A DNA stretch of 29,542 nt from JAZDCJ01 sp036311985 (GCF_036311985.1 NZ_JAZDCJ010000020.1); one strand, 5' to 3'. Numbered from the stretch's first letter, positions 13,280-23,633 are shown. A program made the numbers and translations. The notes: generated by a model from the letters alone, not told the origin.

Positions 13280-16200
13280 GCTTCACCCACCTGCACGTCT
13301 CCTCCGCCTTCAGCGCCCGCTACGGGGTCTCCTGGCCGGACGAGCTCGTCCGCGCGGCCGCCGCGGCCGGGGCGGACGCCCTGGCCTGCACCGACCGCGA
13401 CGGCCTGTACGGGATCCCCAAGCACTTCAAGGCCTGCCTCCGCCACGGGATCGACCCGGTCGTCGGCGTCGACCTCGCCGTGCTCGGACCCGGCGCGGGG
13501 CGCGTCGTCGTCCTGGCCCGTGGGAACGACGGCGGCGCGGGCTACACCGCGTTGTGCCGGCTCGTCTCGGCGGCCCACGCCGGGACCACCTCGGGCGGGC
13601 GCGGCGCCTCCCGGCCCGTCGGGGTCACGCCCGGGGAGCTGGCCCGCTGGGCCGCCGGACCGGTCGGCGACGCCGGAGCGGATCGGGCGGGAGGGGCTCA
13701 GGACCCGCGGGCCGGGGCGGCGCTGACGGTCCTCCTGGGTCCGCAGTCCGACGTCGGCCAGGCCTGCCTGCGCCGCGGCTACGGGCAGGCGCGGCAGCTG
13801 CTGGAGCGCTGGCGGGCGGTCCTGCCCCCCGGCGCGCTCGCCGTGGAGGCCGTCACCCACGTGAACCGCCCCGGCGCCAGGCTCAGCACGGCGCACGCCG
13901 TCCGCATGGTCCGCGCCGCCCGGGACTGCGGCGTCCCGGCCGTGCTGGGCAACGCGGTGCGCTACGCGGAGCCCGACGGGGCGGCCACCGCCGACGTGCT
14001 CGACGCCGCCCGGGCGCTGAGCACGCTCGAGGCCCTCGACGACCTCCAGCCCAACGGCCAGGGCTGGCTCAAGGAACCGGCCCAGATGCACCGGCTGGCC
14101 GGCGAGGTGGCCCGCGAGGCCGGAGGCGGCGCCGGGCTCGCGGCCGAGCTGCTCGCGGAGACCGCCCGGCTGGCCGACCACTGCCGCATGGACCCCGTGG
14201 GCGACGCCGGCTGGGGGATCCCCGTGGTCCCCGAGGCCCGCGTCATCGGCATCACGGGGGACCCCGCGCGCGAGCTCGCCGCGCGCTGCGAGGCCGGCAT
14301 CACGCGGCTGTTCCCCGACGGCGGGGACACCCGGCTGCGCGGGCGCCTCGCGACGGAGCTGGACACCATCGCCTCGCTCGGCTTCTGCTCCTACTTCCTC
14401 ACGGTGGCCGAGGTCTCCTCGATGATCGCCGCGATGGGCGTCCGCGCCGCCGCCCGCGGGTCCGGGGCCTCGAGCCTGGTCAACTACCTGCTCGGCGTCA
14501 GCCACGTGAACCCCCTGGCCCACGATCTGCTCTTCGAGCGCTTCCTCTCCCTGGACCGCTCGACCCTTCCCGACATCGACATCGACGTCGAGAGCGCGGA
14601 ACGGCACGCGGTCTACCGGCGGATCTTCGAGCGCTTCGGGCGCGAACGCGTGACCCTGATGAGCATGCAGAACGGCTACCGGGCCCGCGGCGCGGTGCGC
14701 GACGCCGGGCTCGTGCTGGGGTTCGAGAACGCCGAGATCGACGACATCGCCAAGCAGCTGTGGCGGTTCTCCGCCTCCGGGTTCCGCGCCGCGCTCGCCG
14801 AGAAGCCGGAACTGCGCGGCTTCGCCGAGCGGGTCGGTTCCGAGCGCCAGCTGGACCTGCTCGTGGATCTCACCGAGCGCCTGGACCGGCTGCCCCGGCA
14901 CATCTCGATGCACCCGTGCGGCGTGATCCTCGGCGACTCCGGGCTGCTGGACCGCACCCCGGTCCAGCCGAGCGGGCTCGGCCTGCCGATGAGCCAGTTC
15001 GACAAGCACGACATGGACCCCATGGGGATGCTCAAGCTCGACGTCCTCGGCGTGCGGATGCAGAGCGCGATGTCGTTCGCGCTGCGGGAGGTCGTGCGCA
15101 TCCACGGAAGCGGCGACGCGGTGGCGGCCGCCGGGCGGCACCCGCTCGGGACGGACGGTTCCCTGCCGCCCTTCCTCCACGGGGACGGGCGGATCGATCT
15201 CGAGAGGGTCCCCCTCGACGATGAGCCCACGTTCGAGCTCATCCGCAGCACCCACACCCTGGGCTGCTTCCAGATCGAGTCGCCCGGCCAGCGCGAGCTC
15301 ATCGGCAAGCTCGCCCCGCGCGAGTTCAACGACCTCATCATCGACATCTCCCTGTTCCGGCCGGGGCCGATGAAGTCCAACATGGTCAAGCCCTACCTGG
15401 AGAACCGGCACGGCTTCGCCCGGGAGCGCTACCCGCACCCCGACCTCGTGCCCGCGCTCGCCGAGACGCACGGGGTGACCGTGTTCCATGAACAGGTGCT
15501 GCGCACCTTCGCCACGATGACCGGCTGCAGCCTCGCGAAGGCCGACGTCCTGCGCCGCCTGCTGGGCAGCGAGACGCAGGAGCCAGCCGTCGAGGCGTTC
15601 TTCCGCAGCCACGCGACGGCCCGGGGGTACCCGCTCGCCGTCGTCGACGAGGTCTGGGAGACGCTCAAGGCCTTCGGCAGCTTCGGCTTCTGCAAGGCCC
15701 ACGGGGCGGCGTTCGCGGTGCCCACCTACCAATCGGCCTGGCTCAAGACGCACCACCCGGAGGCCTTCCTCGCCGGGCTGTGGGAGCACGACCCCGGGAT
15801 GTACCCCAAGAGGCTGCTCGTGGCCGAGGCCCGCAGGATGGGCATTCCCATCCTGCCGCTGGACATCAACCGCAGCTGCGCGGAATACCGGGTGGAGCGC
15901 GTGGACGCCGGGAAGGACGGCCCGCCCGGTGGACGCCTGGGCATCCGGCTGAGCCTGTCCGGGATCTACGGCATGTCCGCGACCGAGGTCCGGCGCACGG
16001 TGGCCGGGCAGCCCTACGCCTCGCTCGCCGACGTCCGGGACCGGGCGGGGCTCACCCGTTCCTCCCTCGAGCGGCTCGCGGCCCTCGGCGCCTTCGACGA
16101 GCTCCAGCGCCGAAGCGGCCCGGGCAACCGTTCCGACCTGGTCCGGCACCTCCGGGAGGCCGCGGCGCGCCGGCCGGGCGTCCGGCGCCGCCAGCTCCCG

Positions 16201-16875
16201 GGCCAGCTCGCCCTGCCGCTGCCCGACCTCGAGCTCTCGGCGCTGCGCGCCCTCGAGCCCGCGCCCACCGCCGAGGAAACCGTCCGCACCGAGCTGGACC
16301 TCATGGCCCTCGACGTCAGCGGCCACCTCATGGACAGCCACGCGCCCCTGCTGGCCGAGCTCGGGACCACGCCCGCCGCGGAGCTGCTCGGTCTGCGCAA
16401 CGGCACCGAGGTCCTGGTCGCCGGGGTCAGGGTCGCCACGCAGACCCCGCCGATGCGCGGCGGCCGCCGCGTGGTGTTCATCAGCCTCGACGACGGCACG
16501 GGCTGCGTCGACTGCACCTTCTTCCACGACGCGCAGGAGAACTCGGGGCCGCTCCTGTTCGCCACGCGGCTCCTGCTGGTCCACGGCATCACCCGCCGCA
16601 CCGGGCCGCGGGGGATCAGCCTGCAGGCCCTGCAGGCCTGGGACCTCTCCGTGCGGGACGCCCTGCCCGGCCCGGGACACCTGGCGGACCCCGGACGCGC
16701 CCGACCGCAGCCACCCCCCGGCCGGGCAGCGGCCGCCGGCGTGCCGGCACCGGTGGGCACCGGACACCCCCGGGCCCGGACGGCCGACGGGACGCCCGGC
16801 GCGCTCCGCGGGGCCGCGCTCGCCGTCCGGATGGAGGCCGAGGGCCTGGACAACCGGCTCCCCGCCGGCCGGTGA
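13276..16875 (+). CDS. dnaE2: Error-prone DNA polymerase III alpha subunit DnaE2
   Basis: 1199 residues, a C-family polymerase used for translesion synthesis and induced mutagenesis after DNA damage. Order of domains: PHP (HLHVSSAFSARYG at the N-terminus, CTDRDGLYG), palm with catalytic D433/D435 (PDIDID) and D589 (KLDVLG), fingers with the MHPCGVILGD and FQIESPGQRELI stretches, helix-hairpin-helix region (YASLADVRDRAGL), and an OB-like domain near 1050-1090 (VLVAGVRVATQTPPMRGGRRVVFISLDD). The C-terminal 60 residues are Pro/Gly/Ala-rich and probably disordered, and there is no obvious beta-clamp motif. GTG 13276 overlaps the upstream stop. Driven by the LexA-box promoter at 12847-12874. In many actinobacteria imuA'/imuB sit next to it; here neither is present. 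Confidence 0.93.
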   Translation: MSFTHLHVSSAFSARYGVSWPDELVRAAAAAGADALACTDRDGLYGIPKHFKACLRHGIDPVVGVDLAVLGPGAGRVVVLARGNDGGAGYTALCRLVSAAHAGTTSGGRGASRPVGVTPGELARWAAGPVGDAGADRAGGAQDPRAGAALTVLLGPQSDVGQACLRRGYGQARQLLERWRAVLPPGALAVEAVTHVNRPGARLSTAHAVRMVRAARDCGVPAVLGNAVRYAEPDGAATADVLDAARALSTLEALDDLQPNGQGWLKEPAQMHRLAGEVAREAGGGAGLAAELLAETARLADHCRMDPVGDAGWGIPVVPEARVIGITGDPARELAARCEAGITRLFPDGGDTRLRGRLATELDTIASLGFCSYFLTVAEVSSMIAAMGVRAAARGSGASSLVNYLLGVSHVNPLAHDLLFERFLSLDRSTLPDIDIDVESAERHAVYRRIFERFGRERVTLMSMQNGYRARGAVRDAGLVLGFENAEIDDIAKQLWRFSASGFRAALAEKPELRGFAERVGSERQLDLLVDLTERLDRLPRHISMHPCGVILGDSGLLDRTPVQPSGLGLPMSQFDKHDMDPMGMLKLDVLGVRMQSAMSFALREVVRIHGSGDAVAAAGRHPLGTDGSLPPFLHGDGRIDLERVPLDDEPTFELIRSTHTLGCFQIESPGQRELIGKLAPREFNDLIIDISLFRPGPMKSNMVKPYLENRHGFARERYPHPDLVPALAETHGVTVFHEQVLRTFATMTGCSLAKADVLRRLLGSETQEPAVEAFFRSHATARGYPLAVVDEVWETLKAFGSFGFCKAHGAAFAVPTYQSAWLKTHHPEAFLAGLWEHDPGMYPKRLLVAEARRMGIPILPLDINRSCAEYRVERVDAGKDGPPGGRLGIRLSLSGIYGMSATEVRRTVAGQPYASLADVRDRAGLTRSSLERLAALGAFDELQRRSGPGNRSDLVRHLREAAARRPGVRRRQLPGQLALPLPDLELSALRALEPAPTAEETVRTELDLMALDVSGHLMDSHAPLLAELGTTPAAELLGLRNGTEVLVAGVRVATQTPPMRGGRRVVFISLDDGTGCVDCTFFHDAQENSGPLLFATRLLLVHGITRRTGPRGISLQALQAWDLSVRDALPGPGHLADPGRARPQPPPGRAAAAGVPAPVGTGHPRARTADGTPGALRGAALAVRMEAEGLDNRLPAGR

Positions 16876-16978
16876 GCCCGGGACGGCCTACCCGCTGCCG
16901 CCCGGAGGAGCCGAACCCCACCGTCAGGGAGGGCCGGAAGCCGGGATCCGGCGTCGTACCCCGCACGGGGGAACCGGA

Positions 16979-17009
16979 TTCCCGGCCCGACCACGCCGTC
17001 CGTTAAGCT
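16979..17009 (+). promoter_or_regulatory. Candidate thrS promoter
   Basis: TTCCCG (16979-16984) and TAAGCT (17004-17009) with a long 19-base spacer, giving a leader of roughly 65 bases. The -10 fits TANNNT and the -35 is weak. The leader is too short for a T-box, and none is seen. Confidence 0.35.
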
Positions 17010-17079
17010 GGACCCTGGCTGGCTGTGGTCCCCGTACGCCACAAGTCATGAAGCCGAACACCAACACAAGGAGACCGAA

Positions 17080-19086
17080 GTGTCAGAGCAGATCACCCTC
17101 ACCGTCGACGGCGAACAGCGCGAGGTGACTGCCGGGACCACGGGTGCCGAACTGTACTTCGAGAACCGCTCCGTCGTCGTCATGCGCGTCGACGGCGTGC
17201 TGCGTGACCTGGACCGCCCCCTCGAGAACGGCACGGTGGTCGAGGCCGTCGAGATCGGCTCCCCGGACGGCCTCGACGTCCTGCGCCACTCCACCGCCCA
17301 CGTCATGGCCCAGGCCGTCCAGCAGCTGCGCCCCGACGCGAAGCTCGGCATCGGCCCCTACATCACCGACGGCTTCTACTTCGACTTCGACGTCGCCGAG
17401 CCCTTCACGCCCGAGGACCTGAAGACCCTCGAGAAGATGATGCTCAAGATCGTCAACCAGAACCAGAAGTTCGTCCGCCGCGTCGTCACCGAGGACGAGG
17501 CCCGCGCGGCCATGGCCGACGAGCCGTACAAGCTGGTCCTGCTGGACAAGGCCTCCGAGGCGGACGAGGCCGGCGAGGGCGTGAACGTCGAGGTCGGCGC
17601 CGGCGAGATCACGATCTACGACAACGTCGACCGCAAGAGCGGCGACGCCGTCTGGTGCGACCTCTGCCGCGGGCCCCACCTGCCCAACACCAAGCTGATC
17701 TCCAACGCGTTCGCCCTGACCCGCTCCGCCGCCGCCTACTGGCTCGGCAGCGAGAAGAACAAGCAGCTCCAGCGCATCTACGGCACGGCCTGGCCCACCA
17801 AGGAAGAGCTCAAGGCCCATCAGGAGCGCCTCGCCGAGGCCGAGCGCCGCGACCACCGCAAGCTCGGCTCCGAGCTGGACCTCTTCTCCTTCCCGGACGA
17901 GCTCGGCTCCGGCCTGCCCGTCTTCCACCCGAAGGGCGGGATCATCCGCAAGGCCATGGAGGACTACTCCCGCCAGCGGCACACGGAGGCCGGCTACGAG
18001 TTCGTCTACACGCCGCACATCACCAAGGGGCACCTCTACGAGGTCTCCGGCCACCTTGACTGGTACAAGGACGGCATGTTCCCGGCGATCCACATCGACG
18101 AGACCCGCGATCCCGAGAGCGGCGAGGTGCTCAAGCCCGGCCAGGACTACTACCTCAAGCCGATGAACTGCCCCATGCACAACCTGATCTTCCGCCAGCG
18201 CGGGCGCTCCTACCGCGAGCTGCCCCTGCGGATGTTCGAGTTCGGCTCCGTGTACCGCTACGAGAAGTCCGGCGTCGTGCACGGGCTGACGCGCGTGCGC
18301 GGCATGACCCAGGACGACGCCCACATCTACTGCACCCGCGAGCAGATGAAGGACGAGCTGACCGGGACGCTGAAGTTCGTCCTGGACCTGCTCAAGGACT
18401 ACGGACTCGACGACTTCTACCTGGAGCTCTCCACCAAGGACCCGGAGAAATACGTCGGCGAGGACGCCGCCTGGGAGGAGGCGACCCGCACCCTCGAGGA
18501 GGTCGCGACCGACTCCGGGCTCGAACTGGTCCCGGACCCGGGCGGCGCCGCGTTCTACGGTCCGAAGATCTCCGTGCAGGCCCGCGACGCGATCGGGCGC
18601 ACGTGGCAGATGTCCACGATCCAACTGGACTTCAACCTGCCCGAGCGCTTCGAGCTCGAGTACCAGGCCGCCGACGGCACACGCCAGCGCCCCGTCATGA
18701 TCCACCGCGCCCTCTTCGGCTCGGTGGAGCGCTTCATGGGCGTGCTCACCGAGCACTACGCCGGCGCCTTCCCGGCGTGGCTCGCGCCGGTCCAGGTCCT
18801 CGCGATCCCCGTCGCCGAGGCCTTCAACGACTACCTGTTCGACGTCGTCGACCGGCTCAAGGCCCAGGGCATCCGGGCCGAGGTCGACCACTCGAGCGAC
18901 CGCTTCCCGAAGAAGATCCGCAACGCGTCCAAGGAGAAGGTCCCGTTCGTCCTCATCGCCGGCGGCGAGGACGCCGAGGCGGGGGCCGTCTCCTTCCGCT
19001 ACCGCGACGGCAGCCAGGACAACGGCATCCCCGTCGACGAGGCCATCGAGCGGATCGTCACGGCGGTCCGCGAGCGGAGGAGCTGA
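17080..19086 (+). CDS. thrS: Threonine--tRNA ligase
   Basis: 668 residues, full length, class II synthetase that charges tRNA-Thr. It has an N-terminal TGS domain (about 1-60), an editing domain with the zinc-type quartet H70, H74 (HSTAH) and C196, H200 (CRGPH), then the catalytic core: motif 2 region (FEFGSVYRYEKSG), zinc ligands C364 (MNCPMH), H415 and the His in MIHRALFGS, and a C-terminal anticodon-binding domain. GTG 17080 is fixed by AAGGAGA at 17068-17074. The stop is one base before the next gene, so it is probably co-transcribed with the HIT gene, as is common in actinobacteria. Confidence 0.97.
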   Translation: MSEQITLTVDGEQREVTAGTTGAELYFENRSVVVMRVDGVLRDLDRPLENGTVVEAVEIGSPDGLDVLRHSTAHVMAQAVQQLRPDAKLGIGPYITDGFYFDFDVAEPFTPEDLKTLEKMMLKIVNQNQKFVRRVVTEDEARAAMADEPYKLVLLDKASEADEAGEGVNVEVGAGEITIYDNVDRKSGDAVWCDLCRGPHLPNTKLISNAFALTRSAAAYWLGSEKNKQLQRIYGTAWPTKEELKAHQERLAEAERRDHRKLGSELDLFSFPDELGSGLPVFHPKGGIIRKAMEDYSRQRHTEAGYEFVYTPHITKGHLYEVSGHLDWYKDGMFPAIHIDETRDPESGEVLKPGQDYYLKPMNCPMHNLIFRQRGRSYRELPLRMFEFGSVYRYEKSGVVHGLTRVRGMTQDDAHIYCTREQMKDELTGTLKFVLDLLKDYGLDDFYLELSTKDPEKYVGEDAAWEEATRTLEEVATDSGLELVPDPGGAAFYGPKISVQARDAIGRTWQMSTIQLDFNLPERFELEYQAADGTRQRPVMIHRALFGSVERFMGVLTEHYAGAFPAWLAPVQVLAIPVAEAFNDYLFDVVDRLKAQGIRAEVDHSSDRFPKKIRNASKEKVPFVLIAGGEDAEAGAVSFRYRDGSQDNGIPVDEAIERIVTAVRERRS

Positions 19087-19087
19087 G

Positions 19088-19636
19088 GTGGGCGGGGGTC
19101 CGGAGGTCGACGACTACGAGCTCGCCGGGGTGCCGGACGCCTTCCAGCGCCTCTGGACCCCCTACCGCATGGCCTACATCAAGCGTGGGCAGGACCAGGT
19201 CACCGGCGAGGACGACTGCCCGTTCTGCCGCGGTCCGGAGCGCGGCGACGAGGAGTCCCTGATCGTGCACCGGGGGCGGACGGCCTACGTCATCCTCAAC
19301 CTCTTCCCCTACAACTCGGGTCACCTGCTGGTCTGCCCCTACCGGCACGTGCCCGACTACACGGACCTCACCGTCGAGGAGACGGCGGAGCTCGGCGCGT
19401 TGACGCAGGAGGCCATGCGCGTCCTGCGGGCGACCGCCGGGCCGTCCGGCTTCAACCTCGGCATGAACCAGGGCGTCTCCGGGGGCGCCGGCATTGCGGC
19501 CCACCTGCACCAGCACGTCGTGCCGCGCTGGAGCGGCGACGGGAACTTCTTCCCGATCATCGCCCAGACCAAGGCGATCCCTGCGACGCTCGCCGACGTG
19601 TGGGAGCAGCTGGCCGCGGCCTGGCCGGCCGGCTGA
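19088..19636 (+). CDS. HIT-domain protein (Ap4A phosphorylase/hydrolase-like)
   Basis: 182 residues. It has the histidine triad HLHQHVV followed by PRW, and a CPFC motif at 44-47 like the zinc-binding loop of actinobacterial HIT proteins. Other family features are VILNLFPYNSGHLLVCPYRH and GFNLGMNQGVSGGAGIAAH. The M. tuberculosis protein beside thrS (Rv2613c) is an Ap4A phosphorylase, so diadenosine polyphosphate breakdown is likely. GTG 19088 follows the thrS stop by one base. Elsewhere in actinobacteria this gene is often followed by pgsA and pimA, which are absent here. Confidence 0.88.
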   Translation: MGGGPEVDDYELAGVPDAFQRLWTPYRMAYIKRGQDQVTGEDDCPFCRGPERGDEESLIVHRGRTAYVILNLFPYNSGHLLVCPYRHVPDYTDLTVEETAELGALTQEAMRVLRATAGPSGFNLGMNQGVSGGAGIAAHLHQHVVPRWSGDGNFFPIIAQTKAIPATLADVWEQLAAAWPAG

Positions 19637-19701
19637 GCCGCGTCCCGTCCGGGGTCGTCGCAACGCGCTTCACCATGCGTCACGCCGCCCGGCAGGAGGC
19701 C

Positions 19702-19729
19702 GGTGACGCCGGCCACGGTGGCTTAGGAT
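19702..19729 (+). promoter_or_regulatory. Candidate pdxS promoter
   Basis: GGTGAC (19702-19707) and TAGGAT (19724-19729), spacer 16, about 37 bases before the GTG. The -10 is plausible. No divergent PdxR-type regulator gene is nearby. Confidence 0.35.
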
Positions 19730-19765
19730 GGAACGTACCCTCTCCAACCATTGAAAGGACTCTTT

Positions 19766-20680
<915 letters not shown>

Positions 20681-20702
20681 CGGGCACCCCGCAGACAGGC
20701 AG

Positions 20703-20737
20703 GACGCCCCGTGGACCCTGGTCCGCGGGGCGTCTTC
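20703..20737 (+). terminator. Terminator after pdxS
   Basis: Stem GACGCCCCG (20703-20711) with CGGGGCGTC (20726-20734) around an inner GGAC/GTCC stem, followed by TTCGTCT. It lies about 22 bases after the pdxS stop and would end that transcript before the opposing GNAT gene. Confidence 0.7.
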
Positions 20738-20797
20738 GTCTCGCTGGCGATGGGCCGCCGGCTTCCGGCCCGCGGCGCCCGGGGGAAGGGACCGGGT

Positions 20798-21529
20798 TCA
20801 GCCGCCCCGGCGGGGCAGCGGCAGGTGCAGGCGGCGCCCGCGGCCGATGAGCTGCAGCCCGCCGGCCGTGAGGAACGCACCGGCCCCCGGACCCGAGCCG
20901 GCGACGACGTCGTGGCCGTCGAGGGAGTCGACGAGGCTCCGCACGAGCGAGGAGCCGACCCCGCGCCGCCGGTACGAGGCCGCCACGGCGAGCCCCTGGA
21001 CGGACACGTCGCCAGCGGCGGTCAGCTGCCCGAAGGCGCGCCCCACGAGGGCGCCCTCCCCGGTCCGCGCGACGGAGTGTTCGACGCGGCGCAGCGGGAC
21101 CCGGAAGCGCGCGGCGTCCTGCCAGGCGGTGGCCGCCTGGACCTCGAGCGCGTCCGGACCGCTCGCCTCCGGCACCGGCGCGCCGATCCTGGCCCGGCCG
21201 CCCCAGGCCCCGTGCCCGGCCCGCCAGGAGCCGGTGTGCCACAGCATCGGCGGTCCCTCGCGGAAGCCGAAGGCGCGCAGGGCGGAATCGTCGGCCGCCG
21301 CGTTGAGGGCGACCTGGACCGATTCGGCGCCAAGGCGGCCCGCCTCGGCGAGCCCCGGCCGGAGGCCCGCGTCGTCGGCGCGCTGCGGATAGAGCAGTAC
21401 CACGCGGCGCCGCGCCGGCAGCCACGCCCAGCTGCAGCCGTGCGTCGTGAAGACCCGGCCGCCGGTGGCGAGGGCGAGCGTGCGTTGCCACTCGGCCCAG
21501 GCGGACTGGGCCTCGGCCAGGGTGGCCAC
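20798..21529 (-). CDS. GNAT family N-acetyltransferase
   Basis: 243 residues. The C-terminal half carries the GNAT acetyl-CoA loop in VQGLAVAASYRRRGVGSSLV (RRRGVG at 187-192), followed by the usual helix (VRSLVDSLDG). The N-terminal half (1-130) is a second, degenerate GNAT-like lobe with VVLLYPQR and QVALNAAADD, so this may be a double-domain member. The substrate is unknown. The GTG at 21529 is chosen since it is the first good start after the upstream stop; the M3 peptidase stop at 21534-21536 lies 4 bases before it, so the two are probably co-transcribed. Confidence 0.8.
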   Translation of the reverse strand: MATLAEAQSAWAEWQRTLALATGGRVFTTHGCSWAWLPARRRVVLLYPQRADDAGLRPGLAEAGRLGAESVQVALNAAADDSALRAFGFREGPPMLWHTGSWRAGHGAWGGRARIGAPVPEASGPDALEVQAATAWQDAARFRVPLRRVEHSVARTGEGALVGRAFGQLTAAGDVSVQGLAVAASYRRRGVGSSLVRSLVDSLDGHDVVAGSGPGAGAFLTAGGLQLIGRGRRLHLPLPRRGG

Positions 21530-21533
21530 CCGA

Positions 21534-23555
21534 TCAGCCGTCGAGTCCGCGGCGGGCCAGCAGCGGCGCCGTGTCGGCGTCGCGGCCGCGGAAGGCGCGG
21601 TAGGACTCGAGCGGATCGCGCGTGTTGCCGCGGGAGAGGAGCTCGCGCCGGAAGGTGTCGCCGTTGGCGCGCAGCAGCCCGCCGTTCTCGGTGAACCAGT
21701 CCACGGTGTCGGCGTCGAGCACCTCGCTCCAGATGTAGGAGTAGTAGCCGGCCGCGTAGCCCCCGTCGAAGACGTGCTTGAAGTAGCCGGTCCGGTAGCG
21801 CGGCGGGACCAGGTCCGGGTCGAAGCCGGCCTCGCGCAGGACCCGGTCCTCGAAGGCGAGCGGATCATCCACGACCTCGCCGGGGGAGAGCGTGTGCCAG
21901 GCCAGGTCCAGGACGGCCGCGGCCAGGTACTCGGCGGTCGCGAAGCCCTCGCCCCACAGCGCTGCGGCCTCGATCCGTTCCAGGACGCCCTCGGGCAGCG
22001 GCTCGCCCGTGGCGTGGTGCCGGGCGTAGTGACCGGCGATCCCGGGGTGGAAGAGCCACATCTCGTTGACCTGCGAGGGGTATTCCACGAAGTCGCGCGG
22101 CACCGCCGTCCCCGCGAGCGACGGGTACCGGGCCGCCGAGAAGAGCCCGTGCAGGGCGTGGCCGAACTCGTGGAAGAGCGTGCGCGCCTCGTCGAGGCCC
22201 AGCAGCGCGGGGCCGCCGTCCGCGGGCGCCGGGATGTTGAGGTTGTTGGTGACCACGGGCAGCTCGTCGAGGAAGGAGGCCCCGGAGCGGATGGAGTTCA
22301 TCCACGCGCCGCCGGCCTTCGTCGGCCGGGCGAAGTAGTCGCCGAGGAAGAGCCCGAGCACGCTCCCGTCGGCGTCGGCCACTTCCCAGACGCGCACGTC
22401 CGAGTGGTACACGGGAAGATCGGTGCGCTCGGTGAACCCGATCCCGTAGAGCCGCCGCGCGGCCTCGAAGACGCCGTCGTGGATCAGCCGGTCGAGCTCG
22501 AACCACGGTCGCAGCGCCGCCTCGTCGAGCGCGTACTCGTCCCGCTTCACGCGGGCGGACCAATACGCCCAGTCCCAGGGCTCGACGTCGCGCCCCGCCG
22601 CCGCGGCGAGCACCCGGGCCTCGGCGCGGGCGTTGGCCATCGCCGGTGCGGCGAGGGAGGCCATCCGCTCGAGGACGGCGTCGACGGACGGCGCGGTCTG
22701 GCCGGCGAGGACGTAGTCGGCGTGGTGGGCGAAGCCGAGCAGGCCCGCGCGTTCGGCACGCAGCGCCGCCATCCGCGCGCCGAGGTCGACCGCGCGTTCA
22801 CCGCCTGCCGCCGGCGCCCCGGTCCCGCGGCCGAGCGAGGCCTCGAAGAGGCGCCGCCGGGACTCCGGCCGCTCAAGGCGGGCCAGCAGAGGCTGCGAGG
22901 TCGGCAGGACGAGCGTGATGAGATAGCCGCCGTCGTGCCCCGCCCGGCGGGCGGCGGCCGCCGCGGACTCCAGCTGGGCGTCGTCGAGGCCCTCGAGCTC
23001 GCCGGCGTCCTCGAAGTGCACGGCGGCCGAGTTCATGCCGTCCAGGAGCAGCTCCGAGTACCGCGTCGACAGGGCCGAGAGCTCGGCGTTGAGCGCGCGG
23101 AGGCGGTCCTTGTCCGCCTCGCCGAGGGCCGCGCCCGCCTCGCGGAAGGCGCGCAGCGTCTCGGCCGCGAGCCGGTCCCGTTCCCCGTCGACGCCGGACA
23201 GGTCCTCGGCGGCCAGACGACCGTAGAGCTCCCCGTCGAGGTGGACGGCGTCGCGGTGGGCCGTCAGGACGGCCTGGATCCGGGCGTGCGCCTCGAGGAT
23301 CCCGGGCGTCCCGTGGGAGGCCTTGACGTTGGAGAAGGCCATGACCGCGCGGCGCAAGAGCTGACCGCTGCGCTCGAACGCCTCGAAGGTGCCCTCGAAT
23401 CCGGCGTCCGCGGGCGCGGCGGCGACGTCCCGCAGCTCGGCCAGCTGCTCCGCGGCGCCGCGTTCCACGGCCTCGACGTAGTGCGCGGGCTGGAGCGAGG
23501 AGAAGTCGGGCATCTGGAACGGCAGGGGGCTGGGGGTCAGCAGCGGATTGGCCAT
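21534..23555 (-). CDS. M3 family metallopeptidase (oligopeptidase A / dipeptidyl carboxypeptidase-like)
   Basis: 673 residues, full length, cytosolic zinc peptidase that trims short peptides. The zinc motif is HEFGH at 462-466 in TLFHEFGHALHGLFS, with the third ligand E491 in EYPSQVNEMW. Other family marks are GLFLGDYFARPTKAGGAWM and DGGYAAGYYSYIWSEVLDAD near the C-terminus. The N-terminus is long and helical. The start at ATG 23555 gives MANPLLTPSPLPFQMPDFS, typical of the family. No signal peptide. It is divergent from the CapA-like gene with about 78 bases between starts and is probably the first gene of a two-gene unit with the GNAT gene. Confidence 0.93.
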   Translation of the reverse strand: MANPLLTPSPLPFQMPDFSSLQPAHYVEAVERGAAEQLAELRDVAAAPADAGFEGTFEAFERSGQLLRRAVMAFSNVKASHGTPGILEAHARIQAVLTAHRDAVHLDGELYGRLAAEDLSGVDGERDRLAAETLRAFREAGAALGEADKDRLRALNAELSALSTRYSELLLDGMNSAAVHFEDAGELEGLDDAQLESAAAAARRAGHDGGYLITLVLPTSQPLLARLERPESRRRLFEASLGRGTGAPAAGGERAVDLGARMAALRAERAGLLGFAHHADYVLAGQTAPSVDAVLERMASLAAPAMANARAEARVLAAAAGRDVEPWDWAYWSARVKRDEYALDEAALRPWFELDRLIHDGVFEAARRLYGIGFTERTDLPVYHSDVRVWEVADADGSVLGLFLGDYFARPTKAGGAWMNSIRSGASFLDELPVVTNNLNIPAPADGGPALLGLDEARTLFHEFGHALHGLFSAARYPSLAGTAVPRDFVEYPSQVNEMWLFHPGIAGHYARHHATGEPLPEGVLERIEAAALWGEGFATAEYLAAAVLDLAWHTLSPGEVVDDPLAFEDRVLREAGFDPDLVPPRYRTGYFKHVFDGGYAAGYYSYIWSEVLDADTVDWFTENGGLLRANGDTFRRELLSRGNTRDPLESYRAFRGRDADTAPLLARRGLDG

Positions 23556-23621
23556 GGATCAACCTTTTCACATCGGCCCGCGGTGACGGGCGTGGCGCTC
23601 CGGGGCGAACCGGGCGCGGCC

Positions 23622-23627
23622 TATGCT
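23622..23627 (+). promoter_or_regulatory. Candidate -10 for leaderless CapA-like mRNA
   Basis: TATGCT lies 6 bases before ATG 23634, with no useful Shine-Dalgarno between. It is one of six such spacings in this window. Confidence 0.4.
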
Positions 23628-23633
23628 CGAGGC

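Noticed and set aside
12913..16767. Very long minus-strand open frame (about 1284 codons) opposite dnaE2
   Set aside because: It is the antisense of dnaE2; the predicted protein is Gly/Arg/Val/Glu low-complexity with no family resemblance, as expected from GC-rich third positions of the true gene.
17010..17079. T-box riboswitch in the thrS leader
   Set aside because: The leader is only about 70 bases, with no antiterminator T-box sequence or specifier stem visible.
21447..23633. In-frame upstream extension of the CapA-like gene over the M3 peptidase
   Set aside because: It is antisense to the M3 gene; a signal peptide with lipobox begins at 23634, so the true start is there.
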